The notes: generated by a model not told the origin, from the sequence alone. 64,000 nucleotides of DNA from Luteimonas rhizosphaericola (GCF_029888045.1 NZ_JARXRN010000020.1:128283-192282); one strand, 5' to 3'. Shown: positions 28,303 through 37,341, counted from the first letter of the stretch. Made by a program: numbers and translations.

Positions 28303-29271
28303 ATGTCCCTGCGCAGCGTGCTCGCCGTTCCCGATTCCGCGGTTACCGATGAAACCGTGTACCACGCACGACGGCGCCTGCTCGGCGCGTTCGCCGGCGC
28401 CTCGCTGCTGCCGCTCGCCGGATGCGCCGAGGCCGAGCCGCCACCGCCTTCGAACGCGACGGTCATGCCTGCGCAGGCGAAGTCCGGCTTCCGCACGGAC
28501 GAGACGCCGACGCGCTACGAGGACATCACCAGCTATAACAACTTCTACGAGTTCGGCACCGACAAAGGGGATCCGTCGAAGGCGGCGAAGACGCTGAAGA
28601 CCTCGCCCTGGAACGTCGCGGTGTCGGGCGAATGCGCGAAGCCCGGCACGCTCGCGCTCGACGACCTGCTGCGCGGGATCACGCCCACCGAGCGCATCTA
28701 CCGCCTGCGCTGCGTGGAGGGCTGGTCGATGGTGATCCCCTGGCTGGGCGTGCCGCTGGCTGACGTGCTCGGGCGCTTCGAGCCCACCTCGAAGGCGAAA
28801 TACGTGGCCTTCACCACCCTGGCCGACCCGGCGCAGATGCCCGGCCTGCGCTTCCGCTCGATCGATTGGCCCTACCGCGAGGGCCTGCGCATCGACGAGG
28901 CGATGCACCCGCTCACCTTCCTCGCCACCGGGCTGTACGGCAAGCCGCTGCCGCAGCAGAACGGTGCGCCGCTGCGCCTGGTGGTGCCGTGGAAGTACGG
29001 CTTCAAGAGCATCAAGTCGATCGTGGAGATCCGCTTCGTCGAGAGGATGCCGGCCACCGCCTGGAACCAGCTGCAGCCGAGCGAATACGGCTTCTACAGC
29101 AACGTCAATCCGGACGTGGACCACCCGCGCTGGAGCCAGAAGACCGAACGCCGCATCGCCGGCACCGGCAACCGCCTGTTCGCCGACCGCATCCCCACCC
29201 TGCCCTTCAACGGCTATGGCGAACAGGTCGCGGCGCTCTACAGCGGCATGGACCTGAGGAAGTGGTACTGA
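28303..29271 (+). CDS. msrP: Protein-methionine-sulfoxide reductase catalytic subunit MsrP
   Basis: A 322-residue molybdoenzyme that repairs oxidised methionine in periplasmic proteins. The N-terminus has a twin-arginine motif ([20 protein letters not shown]), so it is exported folded. The Mo-pterin ligand Cys is in [16 protein letters not shown] (about 136). The family motifs [13 protein letters not shown] and [19 protein letters not shown] are present. The start is chosen at 28303, where GGAGGAAA lies about ten bases upstream. It is followed by msrQ. Confidence 0.95.
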   Translation: MSLRSVLAVPDSAVTDETVYHARRRLLGAFAGASLLPLAGCAEAEPPPPSNATVMPAQAKSGFRTDETPTRYEDITSYNNFYEFGTDKGDPSKAAKTLKTSPWNVAVSGECAKPGTLALDDLLRGITPTERIYRLRCVEGWSMVIPWLGVPLADVLGRFEPTSKAKYVAFTTLADPAQMPGLRFRSIDWPYREGLRIDEAMHPLTFLATGLYGKPLPQQNGAPLRLVVPWKYGFKSIKSIVEIRFVERMPATAWNQLQPSEYGFYSNVNPDVDHPRWSQKTERRIAGTGNRLFADRIPTLPFNGYGEQVAALYSGMDLRKWY

Positions 29272-29335
29272 CCGCCGGTCGCTTCGCGTCACTGCCCGGC
29301 TCCACGTCTTCCGCCCCTTCCCCGGATCGCCCGCC

Positions 29336-29974
29336 TTGCCGTCCACGTCCAAGTCCCTGATCGCGGCCAAGGCCGTCGTCCATACCCTCGCGCTCACGCC
29401 GCTGGCGCTGCTGGCCTGGAAGTTCTGGCAGGTATTCAGCGAACGCGACATCGACGCCCTCGGCGCCGACCCGGTCGCCGCGATCGAACACGAGCTGGGG
29501 CTGTGGGCGCTGCGCCTGCTGCTGCTGACCCTGGCGATCACGCCGCTGCGGCAGCTCACCGGCAAGCCGGCGCTGCTGCAGTTCCGGCGCATGCTGGGCC
29601 TGTATGCGTTCGCCTACGCCAGCCTGCATTTCGCGGCCTGGCTGGGACTGGACCTGCGCGGCTACTGGTCCACGCTGTTCGAGGAGATCGTCAAGCGCCC
29701 CTACATCACCGTGGGCTTCGCCGCCTGGTTGCTGCTGGTGCCGCTGGCGGTGACCTCGACCCGCGGCTGGATGCGGCGGCTGGGCCGCAACTGGGGGCGG
29801 CTGCACAAGCTCGTCTACCCGGTCGCGGCGCTCGCGGTACTGCACTTCTGGTGGATCGTGAAGTCCGACTATCGCGAACCGCTGCTCTACGCCGCGATCC
29901 TGGCCGTGCTGCTGGGCTGGCGGGTGTGGAAGCGGTTCGGCCGGCGGCCCTCGCCGCGCGCGCCCTCAGCCTGA
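29336..29974 (+). CDS. msrQ: Protein-methionine-sulfoxide reductase heme-binding subunit MsrQ
   Basis: A 212-residue inner-membrane cytochrome b-type protein with six predicted helices. It carries electrons from the quinone pool or flavin reductase to MsrP. ITPLRQLTGKPALLQFRRMLGLYAFAYAS, LHFAAWLGLDL and LGRNWGRLHKLVYPVAALAVLHF contain the expected heme-ligand histidines. The start codon is probably TTG at 29336, 64 bases after the msrP stop. The last nine bases overlap the convergent FHA gene. Confidence 0.92.
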   Translation: MPSTSKSLIAAKAVVHTLALTPLALLAWKFWQVFSERDIDALGADPVAAIEHELGLWALRLLLLTLAITPLRQLTGKPALLQFRRMLGLYAFAYASLHFAAWLGLDLRGYWSTLFEEIVKRPYITVGFAAWLLLVPLAVTSTRGWMRRLGRNWGRLHKLVYPVAALAVLHFWWIVKSDYREPLLYAAILAVLLGWRVWKRFGRRPSPRAPSA

Positions 29975-30769
29975 GCCGAACAGCAGCAGCGCCGCGAGCA
30001 GCGCGGCGATGCCCAGGGCCGCGAGCAGCAGCCAGGGCAGCCGCGAGACGTGGCCGCGGTGGCCGGCGTCCGGCGACAGGGCCACCGGCAGGGGCGCTTC
30101 GGCGGCGGCAGCCGCGTCGGCTGCGGCCGGCCTGCGTCGCGGGGCCTCGACCACGAACCGGTGGTGGCCGTCGAACACCACCTGGTCGCCGGCCGAGAGC
30201 AGCGCATCGCGCACGTGCTCGCCGTTGACCACGCTGCCCTCGGCCGAGCCCAGGTCGCGCAGCACGACCTGGTCGCCCGCGAGCTCGAGGCGCGCATGGC
30301 GGTCGGCGAAGGCCGGATCGTCGATCCGGATGTCGGCCTCGGCGTGACGGCCCACCAGGCGAGGCCGCTCGAGCGTGAAGCAGCGGCCGTGGAAGCGGCC
30401 GCCCACGCCCCGCAACACCACCCGCAGGTCGGGCGGCTCGTCGGCCGCGGGCGCAGGCAGGTCGGCGGGCAGCGCCTCGACCGGAGTCGCGGACACCAGC
30501 CGCAGTTCGACCCCGTCGACATAGATCGCATCGCCCACGCGCAGCATCGCCATGCGCCGCACCTGGCGGCCGTTCACGTGCACCCCGGGGCCGCCCTCGT
30601 CGACGTTCAGCCAGACGCCGCGCCGGTCCACGCACAGGCGCACGGCTTCCCCGCCGCCCTCGACCAGGTCCAGCACACCGCCCGCGCCGCGGCCGAGGCC
30701 GTGCACGCCGATGGCCAGCGGACGGTCCTCGCGCCCCTGTCCGGCGAATCGCAGTCTGACGGAGTCCAT
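29966..30769 (-). CDS. Membrane-anchored protein with two FHA domains
   Basis: A 267-residue protein. A first, degenerate FHA-like domain is at about 45-95 (VHVNGRQVRRMAMLRVGDAI). A second, canonical FHA domain is at about 118-205 (LVGRHAEADIRIDDPAFADRHARLEL, then DLGSAEGSVVNGEHV), with the GR, RHA and N residues that read phosphothreonine. A Pro/Ala linker and one C-terminal membrane helix (LLLAALGIAALLAALLLFG) follow. FHA proteins partner with Ser/Thr kinases or secretion systems; neither is adjacent. Confidence 0.85.
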   Translation of the reverse strand: MDSVRLRFAGQGREDRPLAIGVHGLGRGAGGVLDLVEGGGEAVRLCVDRRGVWLNVDEGGPGVHVNGRQVRRMAMLRVGDAIYVDGVELRLVSATPVEALPADLPAPAADEPPDLRVVLRGVGGRFHGRCFTLERPRLVGRHAEADIRIDDPAFADRHARLELAGDQVVLRDLGSAEGSVVNGEHVRDALLSAGDQVVFDGHHRFVVEAPRRRPAAADAAAAAEAPLPVALSPDAGHRGHVSRLPWLLLAALGIAALLAALLLFGSG

Positions 30770-30854
30770 AGGCGCGGCAATCTATCACGCACGCCTCACG
30801 CACCGCGTCGCGGCTTCCCGCAAAATGGCGCCCTTCCCGCTTCCAGGCCACGCC

Positions 30855-31127
30855 ATGTCCGCGATCGACATCCGCCACGCGCACACCCTGCCCATGGACG
30901 AAGCGCGCCAGTCGGTCGAACAGGTGGCCGGCACGCTGTCCGAACGTTTCGGCGTCACCTGCGACTGGCAGGGCGACACCCTGCACTTCGCCCGCTCGGG
31001 GGTCGACGGCCGGATCGCGCTGGAACCCAACCAGCTGCACGTGACCGCGAGCCTGGGCTTCCTGCTGTCGGCGATGAAGGGGCCGATCGAGAGCGAGATC
31101 CGCCGGGTACTGGCCGAGAAGTTCTAG
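30855..31127 (+). CDS. Polyhydroxyalkanoate system-associated small protein
   Basis: A 90-residue protein. MSAIDIRHAHTLPMDEARQSVEQVA and the C-terminal GIRAL-type region here read as GRIALEPNQLHVTASLGFLLS and IESEIRRVLAEKF match the PHA_gran_rgn (polyhydroxyalkanoic acid system) family as I know it. It is associated with storage-granule loci in gammaproteobacteria; its molecular role is not established. A phasin-like gene lies about 1 kb downstream. Confidence 0.75.
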   Translation: MSAIDIRHAHTLPMDEARQSVEQVAGTLSERFGVTCDWQGDTLHFARSGVDGRIALEPNQLHVTASLGFLLSAMKGPIESEIRRVLAEKF

Positions 31128-31840
31128 CCGCCGGCGCGATACGGGTCCGGATCGCCCCCGAACACGCGGCGCGAGGCCCGCAGTTCATCGCGTTCGATCT
31201 CGGCGACGAACGCGTCCGCGTCGTCCAGCGCCGCGAACGCGGCGTGGCCGCGCTGCAGGAATCCCTGCAGCTCGCTCAGCCCGGCCAGCCGCGCGGGGCC
31301 TCGCGAGAACGCCAGCAGCGCCGACACGCCAGGCAGGTGCAGCGCATTGCCGAAGCCCCGGCCCACCTGCGCGACCAGCGCGATCTGCCGGCGTCGCTGG
31401 CCCGGCCGCCCGACCGCGCGGTAGGCCTTGGCGTAGAGCGGCAGGTCGAGCCGGCGACGCCGCGGCGCCAGGTCGTGCAGACGCTCGGCCATGTCCAGAT
31501 CGAGCGCCTGGGTGAGCACGCCCAGCTCGATGGCGTCGGCCACGGTGACCAGCAGGCGCTCGGGCAGCAGGCGCCGCATCACCGGCACCACGCGCGCGAT
31601 GTCGGCGTTGCGGCGGGTGAAATCGCGGTCCCCGTACACGTCGCCGAGGAAGAATTCCGCCGCCGGCGCGCGGCGCGGGTCGTCCAGGAAGTGGCGAAAG
31701 CTCTCCTCCAGGCGCGCCGCCTGCCAGCGCCGCAGTTCGGGCAGCCAGCGCAGCGCGTTGCGCGGCTCGCTGGCGGGATCGTGCAGCGCCTGGTGGCGGG
31801 CCAGCTGCTGGCCGAGCCGGTCCATCTCGTCCGACGTCAT
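31124..31840 (-). CDS. Conserved protein of the FFLEELY-motif type
   Basis: A 238-residue helical protein. AAEFFLGDVYGDRDFTRRNADIARV (about 62-86) corresponds to the FFLEELY motif region of a family known mainly in Xanthomonadaceae, followed by RRLLPERLLVTVADAIELGVLT. Its function is unknown; in related genomes it sits near storage-granule genes, and here it lies between a PHA-system protein and a phasin, pointing the same way. The start at 31840 is chosen; longer in-frame reading upstream (to 32083) is low-complexity and unlikely. Four-base overlap with the convergent preceding gene. Confidence 0.75.
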   Translation of the reverse strand: MTSDEMDRLGQQLARHQALHDPASEPRNALRWLPELRRWQAARLEESFRHFLDDPRRAPAAEFFLGDVYGDRDFTRRNADIARVVPVMRRLLPERLLVTVADAIELGVLTQALDLDMAERLHDLAPRRRRLDLPLYAKAYRAVGRPGQRRRQIALVAQVGRGFGNALHLPGVSALLAFSRGPARLAGLSELQGFLQRGHAAFAALDDADAFVAEIERDELRASRRVFGGDPDPYRAGG

Positions 31841-32152
31841 GCCGCCATCGTGCGGCGCATGCCAACGCGGGGCAAGCCTCGACCGGGGTCTGGCGCGCCA
31901 GCCGTGTGTAAGCGATGCGGCGATCGATGCACGCGGCACGTGCGCCGCCGCGGCCGCGCCGCTCCCGGCGACGGGACACGCAACGCCGTCGCGGCCCTGC
32001 CCGCATCCTGCACTGGCGCGAGGACTGCGTTTGCCCACGGCGCCGCACCCGTCATCCCACCGGCGCCGTCGCGTCCGGTCCACATCGACGGTGGTGTGAT
32101 TGCTCTAGCGGGCGTTGCCACGCTCGATCGCCCACCCCGCAACGGAGCATGT

Positions 32153-32737
32153 ATGGCCAGGTCCAAGCCGTCCGCGAAACGCCCCGCGTCCGCGCGCAAG
32201 TCCGATGCGCAGGCCCGGGCCGAACAGCTGTCGAAGTCGCTCAGCGAATCCGCGCAGCAGATCTGGCTGGCGGGCGTGGGCGCCTTCGGACGCGCCCAGG
32301 CCGAAGGCAGCCGCCTGTTCGACAGCCTGGTGAAGGAAGGCGCGAGCCTGGAAGACACCGCGCGCCGCTTCGCCGGCCAGGGCGAGGCGGTGCGCGAGGC
32401 CGTCGAACAGCGCGTCGGACAGGCGCGGGAGCGCGCCAGCGACACCTGGAACCGCCTGGAGAAGGGGTTCGAGACGCGCGTGCACCAGGCGCTGGCATCG
32501 ATGGGCGTCCCGGGGCGCGACGAACTGCACGAACTGTCGCAGCGGGTGGACGAACTGACGGCCGAACTGCGTCGCGAGCGTGGCGCCGCGTCCCGCAGCC
32601 GGGCGAAGGCAAAGCCGGCGGCGACGGCGGCCAAGCCGCGTGCCGCGCGTGCGAAGGCGGCGCCCGCGGCGCCGAAGGCGACTAGGGCACCGCGCAAGAC
32701 CGCGACGCGCAAGGCGACGAAGCCGCCCGCACGCTGA
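32153..32737 (+). CDS. Phasin-family protein (PhaF/PhaI-like)
   Basis: A 194-residue protein. The phasin-type core (about 25-125) has SESAQQIWLAGVGAFGRAQAEGSRLFDSLVKEG, then amphipathic helix and a short coiled coil (LHELSQRVDELTAELRRER). The C-terminal 65 residues are an Ala/Lys/Arg-rich tail (AKPAATAAKPRAARAKAAPA), resembling the histone-like DNA-binding tail of PhaF. Phasins coat polyhydroxyalkanoate granules, and PhaF links them to the nucleoid. The start ATG has a spacing of about seven bases from GGAG. Confidence 0.85.
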   Translation: MARSKPSAKRPASARKSDAQARAEQLSKSLSESAQQIWLAGVGAFGRAQAEGSRLFDSLVKEGASLEDTARRFAGQGEAVREAVEQRVGQARERASDTWNRLEKGFETRVHQALASMGVPGRDELHELSQRVDELTAELRRERGAASRSRAKAKPAATAAKPRAARAKAAPAAPKATRAPRKTATRKATKPPAR

Positions 32738-32880
32738 CGCCCGGGCCATCCGCACGCGCCCGCGCGGCCGCCGGGTGCCGTCCGGCGCGCACGCGCCGCG
32801 CCTGGCGGCCGCGCCGGCTGCACACCGTGGGTCGACGGCGATTCCGCTATGCTTTGCCGCCCTCCGCACCCTGGTTTCCG

Positions 32881-33915
32881 ATGTCGAACTGGCTCATCGC
32901 GATCGGCGTGACGCTGCTGATCGGCGGCCTCGCGACGTTCTATTTCCGCACCGTGCAGCTGCACCGCGACGAGACTCGGGCCGGAATCGCGGCGCTGTCG
33001 GGGGTGTCTTGGCGTTCGTTCATCCACATGGTGCTCGATGCGCTGGCCCGACGCGGGTTCACGCGCCTGGTCGACAGCAACAACGCCGCCGACGACACCG
33101 ACTACGTGCTCGAGCGCAACGGCGAGCACTGGCTGCTCTCGTGCAAGCACGGCAGCGCCTTCGTGCTCGGCCGCCTGACCGTGAACGAGCTGGCGCGCGC
33201 GATCGGCGTCAAGGGCGCCGCGGGCGGCTTCCTGCTGACCCAGGGCCGGATCACCGAGGACGCGCGCCCGGTCGCCGCGCTGCAGCGGATCGAACTGCTC
33301 GACGGCCCGACGCTGTGGCCGCAGCTGCGCGACTTCCTGCCCGCTGAGCAGCGCGCAGGCATCCGTGCCGGCGCCTCGCAGCTGGCGCGCCAGCGCGTGC
33401 TTGCCTCGTGGCTGTTCGCGCTGCTGGCGGGCGTCGCGGTGTGGCTGGCGCTGCCCGCGCCGCCCGCGTCGTCTGCGCCGGCCCCGCGCCCCGCAGCGAT
33501 AGTGGAGCCGCAGCCCGCCCCGCCGACGCCCGTGACCGGCACTCCGGCGCCCACGCCGGCGGACACGGCGCCGGCCCCGTCGACGCCCGCGCAACCGGTG
33601 GCACCGTCCGCGCCATCGACAGCGGCCGCACCGGAGGCGCCCGCCGCCGCCGACGTTCCCGCCGGTTCGCTGCCGATCGAACGCCAGCGCGCCGACGTCG
33701 CCGCCGCCATCTCCACCCTGCCCGACGTGAACCGCGCGGTCTGGTCCAGCGAATCGACCCTGCAGGTGATCCTGTCGACCATCGACGGCGATGCGTTCGT
33801 GCGTATCTGCCCGCTGATCGAGCGCTACGACGACCTGGCCTCGTCGCGGATCCAGCTCACGCCACCGCCCGACAGCGGCCGCAGCGTGCGTTTCCGCCAG
33901 TGTCGGTCCTACTGA
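32881..33915 (+). CDS. Membrane-bound protein with Mrr-like restriction endonuclease domain
   Basis: A 344-residue protein with an N-terminal membrane helix (about 4-22). A PD-(D/E)XK-type Mrr_cat domain lies at about 43-150, with the candidate metal Asp in DDTDYVLERNG (74) and the catalytic Lys in WLLSCKHG (89). A second helix at about 175-195 is followed by a Pro/Ala-rich linker and a C-terminal domain of about 80 residues (LPIERQRADVAAAI ... DSGRSVRFRQCRSY). The acidic residue before the Lys is replaced by Cys (SCK rather than ExK), common in the Mrr family as QxK or similar. It is unclear whether it cuts DNA; a membrane-bound nuclease is unusual. Confidence 0.8.
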   Translation: MSNWLIAIGVTLLIGGLATFYFRTVQLHRDETRAGIAALSGVSWRSFIHMVLDALARRGFTRLVDSNNAADDTDYVLERNGEHWLLSCKHGSAFVLGRLTVNELARAIGVKGAAGGFLLTQGRITEDARPVAALQRIELLDGPTLWPQLRDFLPAEQRAGIRAGASQLARQRVLASWLFALLAGVAVWLALPAPPASSAPAPRPAAIVEPQPAPPTPVTGTPAPTPADTAPAPSTPAQPVAPSAPSTAAAPEAPAAADVPAGSLPIERQRADVAAAISTLPDVNRAVWSSESTLQVILSTIDGDAFVRICPLIERYDDLASSRIQLTPPPDSGRSVRFRQCRSY

Positions 33916-34172
33916 CCGCGCACGTCTGAGCTCTGCGGAAACCTCGTCCGTTGGCGCCGCCGGCGCCGTGGAATGCCGTGTCGGCACCGGTCATGCGCGC
34001 CGGATCGCGCGGAAGCGCGTGACCGCACGGGAGATGTTCCGCATCGATGACAGCGCCCGTCGCGCGCGAGCGGCAGCGCGTGTCGATGCGCGCGCAGCGC
34101 ACCGCCCGCCGCCGTATTGACCGCTTCCGGAGCGCGTGCTGTCATGTCCATGGACCCGAGGGGAGGCAGACG

Positions 34173-34430
34173 ATGCCCACGTCCGACATGAGTTTCGAGC
34201 AGGCCGCCCGGGACGTGCAGTCGCTGCCCGAGCGCCCCGACAACGAGACGCTGCTGCAGCTGTACGCGCTCTACAAGCAGGGATCGGAGGGCGACGTGAG
34301 CGGCGACAAGCCCGGGTTCTTCGATTTCGTCGGCACCGCCAAGTTCGAAGCCTGGACCCGGCTCAAGGGCATGCCGCGCGACACCGCGCGCCAGCAGTAC
34401 GTCGAACTGGTGCGGCGGCTCAAGGGCTGA
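34173..34430 (+). CDS. Acyl-CoA-binding protein (ACBP)
   Basis: An 85-residue protein with the ACBP fold signature: MSFEQAARDVQSLPERPDNETLLQLYALYKQ and FDFVGTAKFEAWTRLKGM, which holds the YKQ-G-D and K-x2-A-W residues that bind the CoA head group. It binds long-chain acyl-CoA. Bacterial ACBPs are sporadic, and this one sits 18 bases before a TetR regulator. GGGAGG precedes the start by eight bases. Confidence 0.93.
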   Translation: MPTSDMSFEQAARDVQSLPERPDNETLLQLYALYKQGSEGDVSGDKPGFFDFVGTAKFEAWTRLKGMPRDTARQQYVELVRRLKG

Positions 34431-34448
34431 GCGGCCCGCGGTTCGCCC

Positions 34449-35075
34449 ATGGCCCGCGACACGCGCCAGCGCATCCTCGACTGCGCGCTCGCCATGTTCA
34501 ACGCGCAGGGCGAGCCCACCGTCACCACCAACCACATCGCCGACGAGCTGGGGATCAGCCCCGGCAACCTGTACTACCACTTCCGCAACAAGGACGACAT
34601 CATCGAGCAGCTGTTCACGCGCTACGAGACGCGCATGGACGCGGCGCTCGCGCCGCCCGATGGCCGCCTGCCCGGCCTGGAGGACATCTGGCTGCAGCTG
34701 CACGGGGTGTTCGAGTGCATCTGGGACTACCGCTTCCTCTACCGCGACCTGCTCGAGATTCTCAGCCGCAGCCGGCGCCTGCGCATCCGCTTTGCCCGCA
34801 TCCTCGGCCGGGCCGACGATCGCGCGCACGTGGTGCTGCGCGGCCTGGCGCAGGCCGACGTGATCCGGGCCACGCCCGCGGAGATCGACGCCGCCGCCAC
34901 CAGCCTGCTGGTGCTGGCCACGTTCTGGCTCAACTACGCCACCCTGCGCGGCGACCGCGACGAACGCCGCGCGATCCACGAGGGCATCGTGCAGGTGATG
35001 ATGCTGATCGCCCCGTTCCTGCGCGACGCCGAGCGCGTGCACCTGAACCAGCTGATCCGCGCGTATACCGGCTGA
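34449..35075 (+). CDS. TetR-family transcriptional regulator
   Basis: A 208-residue protein with an N-terminal TetR helix-turn-helix (TTNHIADELGISPGNLYYHFRNKDDII, about 26-52) and a helical ligand/dimer domain (about 75-205). The wing-to-domain segment FECIWDYRFLYRDLLEILSRSRRLR is like regulators of fatty-acid metabolism. The gene is 18 bases downstream of the ACBP gene, in one transcription unit. Control of fatty-acyl metabolism is inferred from this pairing. Confidence 0.9.
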   Translation: MARDTRQRILDCALAMFNAQGEPTVTTNHIADELGISPGNLYYHFRNKDDIIEQLFTRYETRMDAALAPPDGRLPGLEDIWLQLHGVFECIWDYRFLYRDLLEILSRSRRLRIRFARILGRADDRAHVVLRGLAQADVIRATPAEIDAAATSLLVLATFWLNYATLRGDRDERRAIHEGIVQVMMLIAPFLRDAERVHLNQLIRAYTG

Positions 35076-35222
35076 GCCCTGCGGCCTGCGGGCCGGCCGC
35101 GCCACTGGGGCCTCACGCTGGCGGCCACGGCATGCGTCATACGTCCGAGCCCGCGCACTGCCGGCGCCGGGGCCCGGCGGCCCGCCTCGCCGTGCCGGCC
35201 GGAGCCGCAAGCGCCTGCGGGC

Positions 35223-35252
35223 TTGCCGTGCCACCGCCCGAATGCGTAGAAT
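35223..35252 (+). promoter_or_regulatory. Candidate promoter for tRNA-Val
   Basis: TTGCCG (-35, 35223) and TAGAAT (-10, 35247) with 18-base spacing, about 75 bases before the tRNA-Val gene. Confidence 0.55.
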
Positions 35253-35330
35253 TCGCGTCCCGTTTCCGCCCCTGCACCTGCAGCTCCGCGGCGGCGGCGC
35301 CTCCCCGGACCCGACTCCGGTGGCGAGACC

Positions 35331-35405
35331 GGGCGGTTAGCTCAGCGGTAGAGCATTGCCTTCACACGGCAAGGGTCGCAGGTTCGAACCCTGCACCGCC
35401 CACCA
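35331..35405 (+). tRNA. tRNA-Val(CAC)
   Basis: GGGCGGTTAGCTCAGCGG start, anticodon stem TTGCC/GGCAA around the loop TTCACAC (anticodon CAC), T-loop TTCGAAC, and encoded CCA (75 bases). It reads GUG codons, which are abundant in this GC-rich genome. Confidence 0.94.
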
Positions 35406-35438
35406 CACAAGACCTTGAAATTGTTCGAAACGATGATG

Positions 35439-35462
35439 AACCGGCCCGGCGCCGGTTTTTTC
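35439..35462 (+). terminator. Rho-independent terminator after tRNA-Val
   Basis: ACCGGC-CCGGC-GCCGGT followed directly by a run of T (35455-35461), 35 bases after the tRNA. Confidence 0.88.
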
Positions 35463-35766
35463 ATGCCTGCACGGCGCTGGCTGATCCAGTGGCCGGAACG
35501 TGCGGATGTCGCGCCGCCGGCACCCTGGCCCACCTCGACCTCGTCGCGCCCACTGCGGCCGTGCACCACGCACGCCCGCTGCATCCGACCGCCTGCGCGC
35601 CCTGCCCCCACCTCGACCTGCAGCGCGTGGCAGGGGCGGCGCGACGGAAGTGGCGCCGCAGCTGGATGCGTGGAAGAAGGGCGTCGGAGGCACTGAATAC
35701 GTTGCGGTGGTTGCGGGGTGAACCCGTGGCGGACCATCCCGTCCGCCACCGGCCGAAGCGGGACGG
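35463..35766. other. Gene-free stretch before the oxidoreductase end
   Basis: I see no intact gene. At 35640-35721 a short reading frame ending EVAPQLDAWKKGVGG-type sequence resembles the end of the broken gene at 37083-37276, suggesting a decayed copy of the same gene. Confidence 0.4.
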
Positions 35767-36876
35767 CTAGTCCCCCATCGTGATCAGGCTCTTGCCGCGC
35801 GTGCGGCCCTGTTCCAGGAATTCGATGGCCTGGGGGACCTGTTCCAGGGGGAAGCGGCGGTCGATGACCGGGCGCACGCGACCGCTTTCGAGCATGGTGC
35901 GCAGCACGGCCAGGTCGTCCCTGTTGGCGCTGGCGAACAGCGTCACCTGGGTCTGGCTGGCGAAGGATGCGGTCAGCCGGGTGGCCAGCATGCGGCCCAG
36001 TGGACCGATCCATGGGTTGTTCTTCGGCCCGGTCACCATGACCAGGATGCCTTCCGGCTGCAGGGCAGCCCGCAGGGCCGAGACCGGATGGTTGCCGACG
36101 TTGTCGATCACCAGGTCGTAGCGCGGGCCGCCGCGAGTGAAGTCCTCCTGCGCGTAATCGATGGTGTGGTCGGCGCCGAGCGAGCTCACCAGTTCCGTGT
36201 TGCGCGCGCTGCTGACGCCGGTCACCTCGGCGCCGAGGGCCTTGGCGATCTGCACCGCGAAGGTGCCGACGCCGCCGGAGGCGCCATTGACGAGGACCTT
36301 CTGCCCGGGCTGCAGCTGGCCGGCATCGCGCAGCGCCTGCAGCGCGGTGATCGCCGCGATCGGAACGGCGGCGGCCTGTTCGAAATCGATGTTGTCGGGC
36401 ATGTGCACCACGGTCCGGCTTGCGCCCACCACGACATACTCGGCAAACGCGCCGCTGGCGACCCCGAAGACCCGGTCGCCGGGCCTGAAGCCGTCCACGG
36501 CAGCCCCCACCGCTTCGACCGTGCCGGCGAAATCCACGCCCGCGCGCGGATCCTCCGGCCGGCCGAGGCCCGTGGACAGCCGCATCACGTACGGCTTGCC
36601 GTGCAGGTAATGCCAGTCCAGGGGGTTCACGCCGGCTGCGCGCACGCGCACCAGCAGTTCGTCCGCGGCCGGAACCGGCCGCGGCACGTGCTCGAGCCTC
36701 ATCACCTCGGCGCCGCCATAGCAATGCACGCGGATCGCCCGCATCGAGTCGCCGGTCTGCGGAAGTGCGGCAGGAGGCGGGCAGGCCGCATCGCGACTGA
36801 GGGCCACGGCGAACACCGCGCCCGCGGCGATCAGCATGCCAGCGAGCCCCAGCAGCACCTTGTTGCGTCGACGCAT
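35767..36876 (-). CDS. Membrane-anchored zinc-independent quinone oxidoreductase (MDR family)
   Basis: A 369-residue medium-chain dehydrogenase/reductase. An N-terminal membrane anchor or lipoprotein-like signal (LLGLAGMLIAAGAVFAVAL, about 9-27) is followed by the catalytic GroES-like domain (VRAAGVNPLDWHYLHGKPY) and a Rossmann domain with VLVNGASGGVGTFAVQIAKALG (about 195-217) that binds NADPH. The zinc-ligand residues of alcohol dehydrogenases are absent, so quinone or enone reduction is more likely than alcohol oxidation. The membrane anchor is unusual for this family. It lies directly before the cassette array. Confidence 0.85.
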   Translation of the reverse strand: MRRRNKVLLGLAGMLIAAGAVFAVALSRDAACPPPAALPQTGDSMRAIRVHCYGGAEVMRLEHVPRPVPAADELLVRVRAAGVNPLDWHYLHGKPYVMRLSTGLGRPEDPRAGVDFAGTVEAVGAAVDGFRPGDRVFGVASGAFAEYVVVGASRTVVHMPDNIDFEQAAAVPIAAITALQALRDAGQLQPGQKVLVNGASGGVGTFAVQIAKALGAEVTGVSSARNTELVSSLGADHTIDYAQEDFTRGGPRYDLVIDNVGNHPVSALRAALQPEGILVMVTGPKNNPWIGPLGRMLATRLTASFASQTQVTLFASANRDDLAVLRTMLESGRVRPVIDRRFPLEQVPQAIEFLEQGRTRGKSLITMGD

Positions 36877-37341
36877 GTTGATTCCCCGGGATCAGCCCCC
36901 TTGGCACCCAAAGTGCGCCGCTGGCCGCGCGCCCGCACGTGCCGATGGTCCACGTGCCAATCGTCATTGCGTTGCAGAGTCACGGCGACGACGTCGACGT
37001 GTTCGCGAAGGCAACAACAATCGCCCTGCGCGACGGCACCAACCCTCCACTGCCCTCGTCGCTAGGCGCATGAGAAGGGGTACAACAAGCTGTTCAAGAG
37101 CGCTGCGATCCGCAATCTGTCCAACGAGGACACGGCAATACGGGGGCCGGCTGGACGCGGTGGCTATCTGCGCGAGGCCGGCGGCGAAGGTATCGAAGGA
37201 GGTCGCGCCGCAGCTGAAAGTGTTTGAAGAATGGGACGGCGGAGAAGCTAAAGATCTGCGAGAGTTGTTGGGTTGAGTCAGCTGCCTCTATGGAAACTCG
37301 ACTCTGACCCATTTTTTTTCGGCGATTGGGGCTGGTGGCAA
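36877..37341. other. Boundary stretch without intact genes
   Basis: Between the oxidoreductase start and the first attC-like site. It contains the frameshifted gene remnant at 37083-37276 and, at about 37292-37320, the sequence ACTCGACTCTGACCC followed by a T-run, resembling fragments found near mobile or REP-associated elements. No promoter was recognised. Confidence 0.45.
37083..37276 (+). pseudogene. Frameshifted C-terminal gene fragment
   Basis: Reading one frame gives YNKLFKSAAIRNLSNEDTA up to about 37135, and shifting the frame continues as YGGRLDAVAICARPAAKVSK then EVAPQLKVFEEWDGGEAKD to a TGA at 37274-37276. Together they look like the end of one protein broken by a single-base frameshift. 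The family is not recognised. A related tail is found at 35640-35721. Confidence 0.45.

Noticed and set aside
31840..32083. N-terminal extension of the FFLEELY-type protein.
   Set aside because: The extension is Arg/Ala/Gly low complexity, and MTSDEMDRLGQQL at 31840 gives a sensible start.
35415..35721. Short overlapping reading frames after tRNA-Val as new genes.
   Set aside because: They begin within or next to the terminator, have no ribosome-binding site and show random composition apart from the decayed tail already noted.
37292..37320. ACTCGACTCTGACCC plus T-run as a complete REP/RAYT element.
   Set aside because: Only a fragment is present; no inverted partner and no transposase nearby, so it is mentioned only as a possible remnant.
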